A stretch of 64,000 nucleotides of DNA from an uncultured Flavobacteriales bacterium (lineage in GTDB: Bacteria; Bacteroidota; Bacteroidia; CAIKAF01). The notes under the pieces are model-generated. The model saw nothing but the letters and a program-made list of their open reading frames with translations. It was not told the DNA's origin and made no database searches. Location: contig CAIKAF010000026.1 of the NCBI GenBank assembly GCA_903825395.1, positions 18,524-82,523 of the forward strand, in the 5' to 3' direction. Position numbers and translations under genes: made by a program. Positions 17,489-26,784 of this stretch are shown here, piece by piece; position 1 is the stretch's first letter, and each line of letters begins with the position of its first letter.

Positions 17489-18358
17489 TTAAACCGCAAC
17501 CAAACTCGATTTACTAAACTGAGACGGAAGGGCACCATGGTACTCTGCAAACATTTTCGAAAATTTGCTGACGCTATTGTAACCAATCCGATAAGCCACT
17601 TCAGATACATTATAGCGGTGGCTTTCAAGCAGCGATTTGGCCCGCTCCAACCTCAAGTTTAAATAATACCGGTACACCGAGGCACCAGCTTCTTGCCGAA
17701 ATGCAATTTTTAATTTGGAAACACTCACAGCCAACGACTGAGCCATGGTCTCCAGGCTTAAGGGCTGCCCCTCTATGTGCTGCTCCATAAGCCGTTTTGC
17801 TTGAGAAACCAACCATTGGTCTCGACCAACTTCAATTTTTCTCAATAAATCTTGAACCGTTTCCCATTCCCCAAGCAGCAACACAGCAAACCCATGCACA
17901 TCCATCATTTTAGGCTCAGCCAACCTCTCCTCACTGATCAACTGCGCCTGGGTAATTAACATGGGTTTTGAGATTTGTGCATCGCAATACGGCAAGGTTC
18001 TCACTCCCATTTGGGCCTTCCCTTTCCAATGTTTCAATCTATGTAAGGCACTTGAAAACCATGAAGTGTGCCCTACTAAGCATAGGTGAATACCCGACGT
18101 TAAAAAATTAGATTTGCAGGCCTGAGAAATTCCTGCCGCTCCAGAACAGTACAGGGTTTGAAATCCTCCGGTCGTGTTTGATTTATAGCAAGATATCAGG
18201 AAGGTGTCGGAAGGCAATTTAACCTCGGTCTCACTACCTTCCATAATCTCCAAATGAACAAAAAACAGAGCGCTCTCCTCCAAAACTCGGAAGGCAACAC
18301 AATCTAATCCATTTTTTTCAAATAGATTTTGGATTTTTTTTTCAAATCTTTGAGTCAT
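17489..18358 (-). CDS. AraC/XylS-family transcriptional regulator
   Basis: 289-residue regulator with a C-terminal pair of helix-turn-helix motifs (about residues 188-285: LSLETMAQSLAVSVSKLKIAFRQEAG and YNVSEVAYRIGYNSVSKFSKMFAEYHGALPSQF), the AraC signature. The first 170 or so residues resemble no ligand-binding domain I can name. The gene is divergent from the PseG-like gene with a gap of about 165 bp that would hold both promoters. The target is unknown. Confidence 0.9.
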   Translation of the reverse strand: MTQRFEKKIQNLFEKNGLDCVAFRVLEESALFFVHLEIMEGSETEVKLPSDTFLISCYKSNTTGGFQTLYCSGAAGISQACKSNFLTSGIHLCLVGHTSWFSSALHRLKHWKGKAQMGVRTLPYCDAQISKPMLITQAQLISEERLAEPKMMDVHGFAVLLLGEWETVQDLLRKIEVGRDQWLVSQAKRLMEQHIEGQPLSLETMAQSLAVSVSKLKIAFRQEAGASVYRYYLNLRLERAKSLLESHRYNVSEVAYRIGYNSVSKFSKMFAEYHGALPSQFSKSSLVAV

Positions 18359-18522
18359 GCTAGCAGTAAGTCATGATATTTTGGGCAGGGTAAAACTAAG
18401 TTGGCCAACAATGAATCGCGGTTTAATAATCACTCTGCCACCCAGAATGAATTCAAAACAGCCTGTTTTGTCTTTTTTTGGGAAATCAATTTCCAAAAAA
18501 TGGAAAAAACCTCTTTTTTACG

Positions 18523-19512
18523 GTGGGACTGAACGATAATTTCAGTGCGTCCCGGTGTTGGATACGCACCGACGGAGACCAACATATTGGCTTTGGACAC
18601 CTTATTCGCTGTCAGGCCTTGCTGCAGCATATACCCGAAGCGGTATTCTTAATTGGTCAACATTCCCAACCCTATATTCCCAACGGGATTCCTTATCATG
18701 TTGTGCCCTCGGCGTTTTCCACTCAAAGCGCTCAGGCTCTTGCGGAATGGGTACGCCCCGGAGATGTGCTGGTCCTGGACTCCTATGCCACAAACGATGC
18801 CTACGTTCATGCTTTGAGAGACATGGGCTGTATTACCATTCAAATTAATGACATCCCAGGGGAAGCCTTGGCTGTAGACCTTGTAATCAATCATTGTCCC
18901 GGCATTACCGAGGCTGATTTTAGCCCTTGTTCGCATCGTTCTTATTGGTTGGGACTTGCTTATCGATTGCTGAGGAAGGAGTTCCAACAGTTGCCGCCGC
19001 CTCAACCCAAACCCGGCACTCCGCATCTGTTAATTTGTTTTGGAGGTACCGACGGAGGATCTATTCTTCAAAAATGCCTGGAGGCCACAACCCAGCTCAA
19101 TCCGAACTGGACCGTAACCGCAGTAGTTGGAGATTTGGAGTTGGCGTCCCGCATCGCGCCTTCCCGCGTTGTGCTGCGCTCCAGATTGCAAGCCCCTGAA
19201 ATGAGAGAACTGATGCTGAACAGCAGCCTTGCCTGGGTTCCTTCCAGTACCCTGGCCCTGGAATGCTTGATGAGCGGATTGCCCATAGTGACCGGGTGTA
19301 CTGCCCCCAATCAGTCGTACATATACAACGGGTTGGCGTCTTTTTCCTCGGTTCGCCGAATTGGAGACTGGAATGCGGTTTTTCCGGCAGATTTAATTTC
19401 AACCACCACCGATCTTCTTTCCCAGCCGCTTGAATTTCCGGAACTTCCCGAGCTTGCTCCCATTGCCCAGCAGCTTGCAGTGCTATGTGGTAAAAAAACC
19501 TTCAATCCATAA
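18523..19512 (+). CDS. PseG-like nucleotide-sugar hydrolase / glycosyltransferase-fold protein
   Basis: 329 residues from GTG 18523; the ORF track begins at a TTG (18478) inside a strong inverted repeat, which is less likely. The N-terminal IRTDGDQHIGFGHLIRCQAL corresponds to the GxGHxxRC block of PseG, the UDP-2,4-diacetamido-trideoxy-altropyranose hydrolase of pseudaminic acid synthesis. DVLVLDSYATND, CFGGTDGGSIL and the C-terminal WVPSSTLALECLMSGLPIVTG also fit a GT-B fold. No other pse or flagellin glycosylation gene is in the window, so the exact substrate is open. The gene ends directly before a repeat block. Confidence 0.75.
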   Translation: MGLNDNFSASRCWIRTDGDQHIGFGHLIRCQALLQHIPEAVFLIGQHSQPYIPNGIPYHVVPSAFSTQSAQALAEWVRPGDVLVLDSYATNDAYVHALRDMGCITIQINDIPGEALAVDLVINHCPGITEADFSPCSHRSYWLGLAYRLLRKEFQQLPPPQPKPGTPHLLICFGGTDGGSILQKCLEATTQLNPNWTVTAVVGDLELASRIAPSRVVLRSRLQAPEMRELMLNSSLAWVPSSTLALECLMSGLPIVTGCTAPNQSYIYNGLASFSSVRRIGDWNAVFPADLISTTTDLLSQPLEFPELPELAPIAQQLAVLCGKKTFNP

Positions 19513-19514
19513 CT

Positions 19515-19700
19515 GCCAAAATTTTACCACAAAACCCGCAAAGGAAGCCGCAAAGGTTCACAAAGAAGCCTCGAACACCTTCGCCACACCACACATCCTC
19601 TGTGCCCTTTGCGCCGGCATTGTGCTCTTTGTGGTAAAAATAAACCTGAATGCCTTGATTGTTTTTACCACAAGCCCTTAAAGGAAGCCGCAAAGGTTCG
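19515..19700. repeat. Family D CAAAGG-rich repeat
   Basis: TTTTACCACAAAACCCGCAAAGG, then GCCGCAAAGGTTCACAAAG, then the inverted counterpart CCTCTGTGCCCTTTGCGCC and CTTTGTGGTAAAA, followed by a shorter second set. The ends are mutually complementary (ACCACA/TGTGGT). Similar blocks occur at 54.4 kb and 63.1-63.4 kb. Confidence 0.7.
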
Positions 19701-19749
19701 CAAAGGAGCCAATGCCAATTGTTGAGGTTCAATGCCGCATTGGTCTTGG

Positions 19750-19895
19750 TTGCGGCAGGGATTGAACGGATTGCCCGCAAGGTTGCCGACGGCTGGCGCC
19801 GCGCGGCGAGGAGGCGACGTCAGGAGCCACCACAGCCCGCATGGCGCCCCGTTCGGCAACCGCGGACAAGCAGTGAAAGCCCGGCAGCCGCCCCC
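19750..19895 (+). repeat. Family A structured repeat, copy 4
   Basis: Third stem GGTTGCCGA/TCGGCAACC is perfect. The outer parts GCGGCAGGG and CCCGGCAGCCGC, and the loop GACGTCAGGA, are present. It lies between the 3' ends of the convergent PseG-like and TonB-receptor genes and stops 24 nt from the latter. Confidence 0.87.
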
Positions 19896-19918
19896 TTTTC
19901 CTCAATCTCCTTCAGCCC

Positions 19919-22363
19919 CTAAAAGCTTCCGTTCAATGAAATCATAAAGTTGCGGCCGGCGGCGCTGATGCCGCTGCTGAATACACGGTAGCGCAAATCT
20001 AGGATGTTGTTGAGCTGCAGGCGCAGCTGTATGCCCTGCCGCAATTTCCAATTCAAATGACTGTTGAGCGTCCACCAACCGGGCATGCCCCAAGGGGTAG
20101 CATACCTTAAATTGTCTTCTCCTTGCAAACCATACTCCTCCAACCGCTTCCAATCGCTAAAATCTGCGCGCAGCCCCAGCTCAATGCTCTTTTTCCTCCA
20201 TTCCAGTCCAAGCTGACCGTGCAAGGGCGGAATGTGATCAACCGGCTGCCAACCTTGGTTTACAACTTGCCTACCATAGGTGTAGGTCAATTGCCCAAAG
20301 GCATGAAGCCGCGGACTCAACTGCCCACGATACCTCAATTGTGCTCCAAAAATCCAGGCCGATGTCGCATTCTGAAGGGTGTTGACGGCGCTCATGAATC
20401 CTTGATATGGAATGCTGTCTTGCCCCATGAATTGGCCGGACTGAACCGACAAAAGGCCGGGCGCATGCGACACATAACCCAACACCGCAGCATGCTGTCC
20501 GCGCATCTGAATGCGGTGCTCGGCCTCTATTCCCAATAGGTATTCCGGCCTTAGGTTGGGATTGGGAAGAATGACAGAGCCCGGTTGAGAATCAAATACC
20601 TTGGCGATGTCGTCCACATTCGGAGCCCTGAAACTCGAGCTTGCCGAGCTGCGGAAGGTGTGGCCCTTTTTTTCAAAAATATAGGTCAGACTTCCGTTGG
20701 CCGAGGGCAAAAGGTAGTTGATTTCCTGAAATGGGAAACTGAAAAACAAGGTGTCGGAAAAGTTGGCCTGCAGGCTGTTGATTTGAATGCGGCCGCCCAA
20801 TTGCAACGTTGAAGCGCCTTTTGAAAACAGCAAGGCTTCGGCCCAAATGCCCGACTGAATCATGTGGCTGCCGGCAGAAGGATACCGGGTTTCTGAAGCC
20901 TTCTGCAAAGAATCATCCACATGCAGAGCCCATGCCTTTGAGTTCACCCAATGGAACTGTGCATCAAAGCCAAAGCGCAGCCAGGCCGACATTCCCGTGG
21001 CCGTTTTACGCTGTGGATAAGCAGAGCCTCTGCGACCCCGTTCGGTCAGGCTGCCCTGCCAGCTGTAGCCCAACACCTGAATGTGGTCGTGTTGGGATTG
21101 TTCCCATGGGTTTTGAAAACGACGAACAATGCGACTTTCTTTGAATTGTTGATAGGAAAGGGCCTGACTCCAGTGCAGCCGATCGGATTGGACGGTTTCG
21201 GAATGGAAAGACAGCAAAAGCTGTTCCTCTGGCCCATAATCCCAGCGGGCAAACAGGGGGAATCCCGAGGCGCTGCTGTCCGTTAGCCGATCGTAGCGCG
21301 GCACCAGTCGGGTAGTGGCATATTGTAGATTCAGGTAGTGGCGCATTTTTTTACCCTGCCAACCTAGTTTTTGCATGGCATTCAATTGCCCATACCGGCT
21401 GTTGGTTTGAATGTTGGGGTCGTTCAGTTGAAACAAGGTGTCTTTGCCCTGAATTCGACGTACGGTAAAGCGCGCATCCCAGCGGCCCGGATCACGCGGA
21501 TCGGTAAGGGCACCTTGGCGCAAGTCGCCAAAGTCACTGATGGTGAACGAGCTTAATCCGGCCCAGTTCCCTTTGCTGTAGCTGGCATCGGCATGCAGGG
21601 TGCGCTCCACAGCAGCCGAACTGAATCGAGAATGAACATGGCCACTGATCTGCCCTTCCTTATTAAACACCAAGGGCAGGGTATTCATGTGTATAAGGCC
21701 GCCCAAGGCATCGCTCCCGAAAGCCACAGTTCCACTGCCATATACCAAGTCAATGGATTCCATCGCTAAGGCATCGTTGCGGATAATTTGCTGCAAATGC
21801 CCCGAACGGAAGGCGGCATGGTTCAGGCGAATTCCATCCACCACCAGCAAAATGCGACTGGCTTCAAATCCGCGGAGTATAGGGCTGCCGCCTCCCAGCT
21901 GACTTCGCTGAACAAATACACCGGCGCGTTCAAGCAGTTCGGCCGTGGTGGGGGCCTGGGCATCTTCTATAGCCGCACGGTCTAGCCGCAATACCTCTCT
22001 ATCGGCCGAAAATTCCGGCAGCCTTAAGCCAATCACCGCATGGTCTTTTAGGTGGATTCCCAGCCGCTTGAGCACAAAAATGCTATCGCCCATTTCCAGA
22101 TTGGTCCAGGGAATCATCAAATCCTCAAATCCAAGCGCCCGCACCAAAATGGTTTTTTCCGGTTCCAGGCTGCCCACCTGAACAAAAGATTCAGTAAGAG
22201 CCAGTTTAAATTCCAGCTCTTGTGCTGAATTATACTGCAAGATGCGCAATCCATGGGGCAGAGCTTCGGCAGGAAGAATGCTGATTTTTTGTGGCAGTTG
22301 AGCCACACTGAAGAGCGATAAAAGCCAAAACCATCCTGCAGTCAGGATTCCTAAGCGGTGCAT
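19919..22363 (-). CDS. TonB-dependent outer-membrane receptor
   Basis: 814 residues from MHRLGILTAGWFW, chosen because the TATATTTG promoter box ends 4 nt before it; the ORF track start (22441) would run into dcd. After the signal peptide and a short N-terminal beta domain comes the plug (about 130-260: VFVQRSQLGGGSPILRGFEASRILLVVDGIRLN), closest to the Bacteroidota heme/hemoglobin-type receptors. A 22-strand barrel ends in ISLNGSF with the terminal aromatic residue. It imports a large ligand, perhaps heme or a metal chelate, using TonB energy; the ligand is a guess. It is divergent from dcd across only about 47 bp. Confidence 0.9.
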   Translation of the reverse strand: MHRLGILTAGWFWLLSLFSVAQLPQKISILPAEALPHGLRILQYNSAQELEFKLALTESFVQVGSLEPEKTILVRALGFEDLMIPWTNLEMGDSIFVLKRLGIHLKDHAVIGLRLPEFSADREVLRLDRAAIEDAQAPTTAELLERAGVFVQRSQLGGGSPILRGFEASRILLVVDGIRLNHAAFRSGHLQQIIRNDALAMESIDLVYGSGTVAFGSDALGGLIHMNTLPLVFNKEGQISGHVHSRFSSAAVERTLHADASYSKGNWAGLSSFTISDFGDLRQGALTDPRDPGRWDARFTVRRIQGKDTLFQLNDPNIQTNSRYGQLNAMQKLGWQGKKMRHYLNLQYATTRLVPRYDRLTDSSASGFPLFARWDYGPEEQLLLSFHSETVQSDRLHWSQALSYQQFKESRIVRRFQNPWEQSQHDHIQVLGYSWQGSLTERGRRGSAYPQRKTATGMSAWLRFGFDAQFHWVNSKAWALHVDDSLQKASETRYPSAGSHMIQSGIWAEALLFSKGASTLQLGGRIQINSLQANFSDTLFFSFPFQEINYLLPSANGSLTYIFEKKGHTFRSSASSSFRAPNVDDIAKVFDSQPGSVILPNPNLRPEYLLGIEAEHRIQMRGQHAAVLGYVSHAPGLLSVQSGQFMGQDSIPYQGFMSAVNTLQNATSAWIFGAQLRYRGQLSPRLHAFGQLTYTYGRQVVNQGWQPVDHIPPLHGQLGLEWRKKSIELGLRADFSDWKRLEEYGLQGEDNLRYATPWGMPGWWTLNSHLNWKLRQGIQLRLQLNNILDLRYRVFSSGISAAGRNFMISLNGSF

Positions 22364-22367
22364 ACCA

Positions 22368-22375
22368 CAAATATA
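22368..22375 (-). promoter_or_regulatory. -7 box of the TonB receptor gene
   Basis: Minus strand TATATTTG ends 4 nt before the ATG, the spacing seen at many other genes here. Confidence 0.6.
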
Positions 22376-22410
22376 GCAGGGAATTCCTACCTTCGGACAA
22401 ATTTGAAACC

Positions 22411-22929
22411 ATGATTTTGTCGGGCAATGAGATTCTGGCACGGCAGGGCAAAGACATTGTAATTGAGCCTTTTGACCCTTCGCGCATCAATCCAAATTCG
22501 TACAACCTTTCCTTGCATCAGGATTTGTTGGTGTACGATCGTGCGGAGTTAGACATGAAGCGTGAAAACACGGCGAGTCCGCTGCAAATTCCCGAAGAGG
22601 GGCTGTTGCTGGAAACAGGCAAGCTGTATTTGGGGCGCACGGTAGAATACACCGAGACCCAAGGCCTTGTTCCCATGTTGGAAGGGCGCAGCAGCATTGG
22701 CCGTCTGGGTTTGTTTGTACACATCACGGCCGGCTTTGGTGACGTGGGTTTCAAAGGGTTTTGGACCTTAGAAATGTTTTGCGTTCAGCCCATTCGCATC
22801 TATGCGGGCGTGCAAATCTGCCAAATTTTCTACCACAGCATCGAGGGCAGTTACAGCACCTATTCCAGCGGAAAATATCAGAACAACAAAGGGGTTCAGC
22901 CCAGTTTGTTGTTCAAAGATTTCAGTTGA
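22411..22929 (+). CDS. dcd: dCTP deaminase
   Basis: Deaminates dCTP to dUTP, feeding thymidylate synthesis. The 172-residue trimeric enzyme shows the family blocks INPNSYNLSL, the active-site stretch GRSSIGRLGLFVHITAGFGDVGFKGFWTLE with its catalytic glutamate, and the C-terminal YSSGKYQNNKGVQPS lid. The deaminase-type HITAGFGDVGFKG favours Dcd over the related dUTPase. A TACCTTCG box lies about 18 nt upstream. Eight bases after the stop a family A element begins. Confidence 0.95.
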   Translation: MILSGNEILARQGKDIVIEPFDPSRINPNSYNLSLHQDLLVYDRAELDMKRENTASPLQIPEEGLLLETGKLYLGRTVEYTETQGLVPMLEGRSSIGRLGLFVHITAGFGDVGFKGFWTLEMFCVQPIRIYAGVQICQIFYHSIEGSYSTYSSGKYQNNKGVQPSLLFKDFS

Positions 22930-22936
22930 TTTTTTA

Positions 22937-23084
22937 GGGCGGCTGCGGGCTTTCAGCGCTTGTCCGCGGTTGCCGAAAGGCTGCCCCAGCGGGCTTGCGG
23001 TGGCTCCTAAAGTCGCCTCCGCGCCGCGCGGGGCAGGCTTCGGCACCCTTTCGGGCAAGCTGCTTCAATCCCTGCCGCAGGCCC
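22937..23084 (-). repeat. Family A structured repeat, copy 5
   Basis: Third stem has two blocks, TGCCGAA/TTCGGCA and CTGCCCC/GGGGCAG. The core GACTTTAGGAGCCACCGCAAG is intact. It fills the gap between the 3' ends of the convergent dcd and NusG-paralogue genes, with 7-8 nt on each side. Confidence 0.88.
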
Positions 23085-23092
23085 CCTCACAC

Positions 23093-23590
23093 CTATTGGG
23101 CCTCGGCCCGAAGCAATTCCTTCTTTACTTTCACGCGTATGCGGTGGTTGATCGATTCGACCTCAATGAAAAAATAATCCTGACCGGCCTCGGCCAGCCA
23201 GTTTCCAAACATGCCTTTTAGCGGCCCGCCCATAACTTCCACCCGGGTACCCGGACTGAAATCCCCTTGAACCACCTCGACCGTTAAGCCCGTGGCCAAA
23301 AACCGTTCGATCGATTCAATGTCGCGTTCGCTGATGCTGGCAAAGGCCCCTGCCAATTTCACAGGAGCCACAATGCCCGGATATCCGGCTACGGTGAACA
23401 ATTGATGCGCTTGGCAATACACGAATAAATAGCCATTGAACAGCGGGAATTCCACCCATTTTTTTCGGTCGCTCCACTGCCTAAGTTCTTTGGCAATGGG
23501 TAAAAAAACCCGAAATCCATCCATTTCAAGCCTTAATTTGGCTTTCTTTTCAGATCTAGACCGGCAATAAAATACGTAACACTGTTCCAC
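23093..23590 (-). CDS. NusG-paralogue transcription antiterminator (UpxY-like)
   Basis: 165 residues with an N-terminal NGN domain (MEQCYVFYCRSRSEKKAKLRLEM..., then FPLFNGYLFVYC) and a short C-terminal KOW-like segment (FSPGTRVEVMGGPLKGMFGNW). In Bacteroidota, paralogues of this type (UpxY) bind elongating RNA polymerase and allow read-through of long surface-polysaccharide operons. None of those genes are nearby; the upstream same-strand gene is a beta-barrel protein 28 nt away. So its target operon is unknown, and general NusG function is less likely because the usual secE-rplK context is absent. Confidence 0.85.
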   Translation of the reverse strand: MEQCYVFYCRSRSEKKAKLRLEMDGFRVFLPIAKELRQWSDRKKWVEFPLFNGYLFVYCQAHQLFTVAGYPGIVAPVKLAGAFASISERDIESIERFLATGLTVEVVQGDFSPGTRVEVMGGPLKGMFGNWLAEAGQDYFFIEVESINHRIRVKVKKELLRAEAQ

Positions 23591-23618
23591 CCCCGTTGCC
23601 TATTTAAAGGAATCCCTA

Positions 23619-24377
23619 TTAAAAGGGCAGAAAGCTGATTCCGGCTTGAATTGGAATCACGTTGTCTGCACCTCGACCCGACTCGAAAAAGGGCTGCAAT
23701 CCATACTGAAAGTTTAAGGCAAAACGGCCGTAGCCAATCCGCCCATACACCGAATACCGAAGGCGGTTAATGCCAAACAGGTCGTCTGTTTTCATGCCGA
23801 TGTACGGCCCGTCCAAATGCGGCTGATTTCCTGCAGCGTCGTACAGATAATTGGGGCCCACATACTTTTCTTTGGAATGCACCAAATACCCCAATTTAAA
23901 ACCTGCCGTAATTTTAAAGGTGTTCCGTTTCTTCGGATTCAACCGAAAACGTACCTCCAATGGCAACTCCAAGATGGTGGTGCCCAATTTGTATCTGTCC
24001 CACTCTCGGGCTTCATTGTTGGGATTAATGACCTTTGAAATGGACTGCCATTCTACATTTACATTTCCGGAATCAGACCTCAAGAAGGCATCGGTAAAAA
24101 TATTTTCTGTGCTCAAACCAAGGCCAAAACCTAGAGAAATAGGACTTTTTCCTAAGGGCTGATCAAACATGACGGCCACTTCAAATCCGCGTGAAAACGG
24201 ACTCACATTTACTTCCGATCCGGCATTGAGCCAGGAATTCCAGTTGAAATTAAGAATAAGGTAATCTTGCTTTACAATCCTTGATTTCTTTTGGGTGGTA
24301 TCGGCTTTGGGGAGTTGAATTCCTTGGGCTGACATTCCGGTGCAGAGCAGTAAAAAGCCTAAAATCAGTTTTTTCAT
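23619..24377 (-). CDS. Outer-membrane beta-barrel protein (PorT-like)
   Basis: 252 residues from MKKLILGFLLLCTGMSAQ, a signal peptide; the 23 codons upstream in the ORF track are unlikely. The mature sequence alternates aromatic and polar residues (FEVAVMFDQPLGKSPISLGFGLGLS, FALNFQYGLQPFF) and ends in ISFLPF with a terminal aromatic, as outer-membrane barrels do. It resembles the small barrel family that includes PorT, a type IX secretion component, but the match is general and a housekeeping barrel role is equally possible. It follows the Skp-like gene by 34 nt. Confidence 0.78.
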   Translation of the reverse strand: MKKLILGFLLLCTGMSAQGIQLPKADTTQKKSRIVKQDYLILNFNWNSWLNAGSEVNVSPFSRGFEVAVMFDQPLGKSPISLGFGLGLSTENIFTDAFLRSDSGNVNVEWQSISKVINPNNEAREWDRYKLGTTILELPLEVRFRLNPKKRNTFKITAGFKLGYLVHSKEKYVGPNYLYDAAGNQPHLDGPYIGMKTDDLFGINRLRYSVYGRIGYGRFALNFQYGLQPFFESGRGADNVIPIQAGISFLPF

Positions 24378-24411
24378 GGCCAAAGTTTTCGGGTGGTTGT
24401 TCAACATGAAA

Positions 24412-24945
24412 TTATTCCATGCCTTGAGGCTTGGCGTTGGGGTCAATGCCCAACTTCATTTTGACGAATTTACTAATGTCGCCGCTTTCTTCGGCATACA
24501 ACAATGCGTTTTTCGATGTGTCAAACACATACTGAATGTTTTTTTCTTTGGCCACCACCTTAATGGCGCTATCGGCTTTCATCAGTAGCGGCTCCAACAA
24601 AAGTTGTTGTTTTTCGCCCAAGTCTTGTTGAAAGGCCTCTTGCGAGCGTTGAATTTTTTGTTGTTCCTGCATCAATTCGTCTTCTTTCAATTGACGGATG
24701 GTTTCAGACCATTTGCTGGCATTGGCTTTATAGTCGGCCTCCAATTTTCGGTAGCCTTCGGTCATTTTTTTAAATTCCTCATCCAGTTCGGCCGAATAAT
24801 CCGTTAATTTTTTTTGAACATCCTTCATTTCAGGCATCACATAAATGATTTCCATCGAATTTAAGTAGCCAAAGCTGGTTTGAGCCTGAACAGCAAGAGG
24901 GCCTAAAAGACAGCCCAATAAAACAAAATGTAAACGCATATGCAT
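24412..24945 (-). CDS. skp: Periplasmic chaperone OmpH/Skp family
   Basis: 177-residue exported chaperone that holds unfolded outer-membrane proteins. There is a signal peptide (MRLHFVLLGCLLGPLAVQAQ) and the N-terminal beta strand FGYLNSMEIIYVMPEM, where many homologues read F-x-D. A long charged coiled coil of about 90 residues (KKLTDYSAELDEEFKKM...QQKIQRSQEAF) and a C-terminal strand IQYVFDTSKNALLYAEESGDIS complete the fold. The start could be ATG 24945 or 24939. The beta-barrel gene downstream is a plausible client. Confidence 0.9.
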   Translation of the reverse strand: MHMRLHFVLLGCLLGPLAVQAQTSFGYLNSMEIIYVMPEMKDVQKKLTDYSAELDEEFKKMTEGYRKLEADYKANASKWSETIRQLKEDELMQEQQKIQRSQEAFQQDLGEKQQLLLEPLLMKADSAIKVVAKEKNIQYVFDTSKNALLYAEESGDISKFVKMKLGIDPNAKPQGME

Positions 24946-24977
24946 TGGATTTTCTGGTAGATGTACAATTATAGGGC

Positions 24978-24985
24978 CAAAGGTA
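24978..24985 (-). promoter_or_regulatory. -7 box of the Skp-like gene
   Basis: Minus-strand TACCTTTG about 32 nt upstream of the ATG, within the 46-bp gap after the pseudouridine synthase gene. Confidence 0.6.
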
Positions 24986-24991
24986 CAATTT

Positions 24992-25687
24992 TTATTTGCC
25001 CTTGTTAAAAATAGACCAAGTGGGAGAGGGGGGATAGTTGGCCTGGATATGGATTTGGGTTTTTTCGACGGGATGGTTTATTTCCAAGCTGTAGGCATGC
25101 AGGGCTATGCTTCGGTCTTTCAGGCCTCGGCGAGCTCCGTATTTAACATCGCCCACCACAGGACAGCCAATGGCCGACAATTGAGCACGTATTTGATGGT
25201 GCCTTCCTGTTTTTAGTTGCACTTCCAACAAAGAAAGGGTTCGCCCTTGTTCTAAGATTTTATAACTCAATTCTGCCCGCTGTCCTTGATCGCTGGCCTG
25301 AGTTTGAACTCGGCTGGTATTGGATTTTCCATGGCGAACCAGCCAGTGAACCAAGGTAGATTCTGCTTCTTTTGGGGCACCTTCTACCAGAACATGGTAG
25401 ATTTTTTTTGGCTCCCGTTGTTTGAATTGCTCATTTAAGCGCACCAAGGCTTTTGAGGTTCTGCTCATTAAAACCACTCCACTTACAGGCCGGTCTAGCC
25501 GGTGGCAAATGCCCAGGAAAACAGCTCCGGGTTTATCGTATTTGTGTGCCAGGTAGTTTTTACCCCATGATTCCAACGAGAAATCCTCGTTTAAATCGGG
25601 TTGCACCAACATGCCGGGAGGTTTGTTGACCGCCAGCAGGTGGTTGTCTTCCCAAATGACTTCTACCTCAATATTGTTCTTTGTCAT
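24992..25687 (-). CDS. RluA-family pseudouridine synthase
   Basis: Isomerises uridine to pseudouridine in rRNA or tRNA. 231 residues from [14 protein letters not shown]; the ORF track adds 18 codons inside panB. The catalytic motif is [14 protein letters not shown], where the Asp in HRLDR is the nucleophile. KIYHVLVEG and [23 protein letters not shown] are the other RluA-family blocks. No S4 domain is present, so the target position (RluA/RluC/TruC type) cannot be assigned. Its start overlaps the end of panB by 20 nt. Confidence 0.9.
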   Translation of the reverse strand: MTKNNIEVEVIWEDNHLLAVNKPPGMLVQPDLNEDFSLESWGKNYLAHKYDKPGAVFLGICHRLDRPVSGVVLMSRTSKALVRLNEQFKQREPKKIYHVLVEGAPKEAESTLVHWLVRHGKSNTSRVQTQASDQGQRAELSYKILEQGRTLSLLEVQLKTGRHHQIRAQLSAIGCPVVGDVKYGARRGLKDRSIALHAYSLEINHPVEKTQIHIQANYPPSPTWSIFNKGK

Positions 25688-26483
25688 TGGGGAATGACCT
25701 GGATTTAACATCGGCGATGTAGGCCCCTGTAGCTTGCACAATTTCTTCGGCCAAATTTCGGTACCGGCGCAAAAACCGGGGGCTGAATTCTTCGTTCAAT
25801 CCCAGCATGTCGTGGGTCACCAACACTTGTCCATCAACGCCGCCTCCGGCACCAATACCAATCACCGGTATTTTTAGGATTTCGGCAGTTTTTTTTGCCA
25901 GTTTGGCGGGCACTTTTTCTATAACAATGGCAAAGCAACCAAGGCTTTCCAACAGCTGAGCATCTTCCAACAGCTTCTGGGCTTCAGCCTCCTCTTTGGC
26001 TCGAACGTTGTACGTGCCAAATTTATAAATGGATTGGGGGGTAAGCCCCAGGTGACCCATGACGGGGATTCCGGCGGCCAGGATTCGGGTAATGGATTCG
26101 GCCACTTCGCTGCCTCCCTCCATTTTAACGGCGTGGGCTCCCGTTTCTTTCATGATTCGAATGGCCGACCTCAATGCCTCTGAAGAATTGGCCTGGTACG
26201 ATCCAAAGGGCAAATCCACCACCACAAGGGCACGAGATGCGCCCCTTACCACTGCGGCGGCGTGGTAAATCATTTGGTCTAAGGTAATGGGCAGAGTGGT
26301 TTCATGTCCCGCCATCACGTTTGAGGCAGAATCGCCGACCAGCATCACATCGATTCCCGCACGGTCCAATAATTTGGCCATGGTAAAATCATAGGCCGTT
26401 AACATGCTGATGGGCTTACCCTCATTTTTCCACTGCTGTAGCGTGTGGGTGGTAATGCGCTTGATGGACTGATGAACCGACAT
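25668..26483 (-). CDS. panB: 3-methyl-2-oxobutanoate hydroxymethyltransferase
   Basis: First step of pantothenate synthesis: adds a hydroxymethyl group from methylene-tetrahydrofolate to alpha-ketoisovalerate. The 271 residues include the metal-binding [29 protein letters not shown] and the glycine-rich [21 protein letters not shown]. The usual GPxCDGQ near the end reads GGGVDGQ here, a mild deviation. It is first in an overlapping pair with a pseudouridine synthase. The last residues SFPNDKEQY may extend beyond the conserved domain. Confidence 0.94.
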   Translation of the reverse strand: MSVHQSIKRITTHTLQQWKNEGKPISMLTAYDFTMAKLLDRAGIDVMLVGDSASNVMAGHETTLPITLDQMIYHAAAVVRGASRALVVVDLPFGSYQANSSEALRSAIRIMKETGAHAVKMEGGSEVAESITRILAAGIPVMGHLGLTPQSIYKFGTYNVRAKEEAEAQKLLEDAQLLESLGCFAIVIEKVPAKLAKKTAEILKIPVIGIGAGGGVDGQVLVTHDMLGLNEEFSPRFLRRYRNLAEEIVQATGAYIADVKSRSFPNDKEQY

Positions 26484-26487
26484 ATGG

Positions 26488-26495
26488 CAAAGGTA
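26488..26495 (-). promoter_or_regulatory. -7 box of panB
   Basis: Minus-strand TACCTTTG ends 4 nt before the panB ATG, so the message may begin at or next to the start codon. Confidence 0.7.
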
Positions 26496-26784
26496 GATTA
26501 AAATTTATGGAGCAGGAAGGGGGCCTCTGCCTAAGCCAAAAGGGTAGGAGCTGCTCGATTTTTGGAAAATGCCTTTTCTCTTGGTTTTTAAGGCCTAGAA
26601 TGCGCGAAGGGGATGGCCCAATGATGTGCCCCTGTAGGTTTGTCTGCTCAAACATGAATTCGCCTTAAAAATTTAAAAACGAATGCGGTAAAAAGCCAAA
26701 AATCAAGTATATTTAACTTAATTTGAAGAACTTAGAATGATGCGCGTTAATTTTAAAACTGCATCCAAGTATAAATGCAATGCT

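Noticed and set aside
18430-18630. Minus-strand ORF opposite the PseG-like start
   Set aside because: Shadow frame containing a hairpin; no support.
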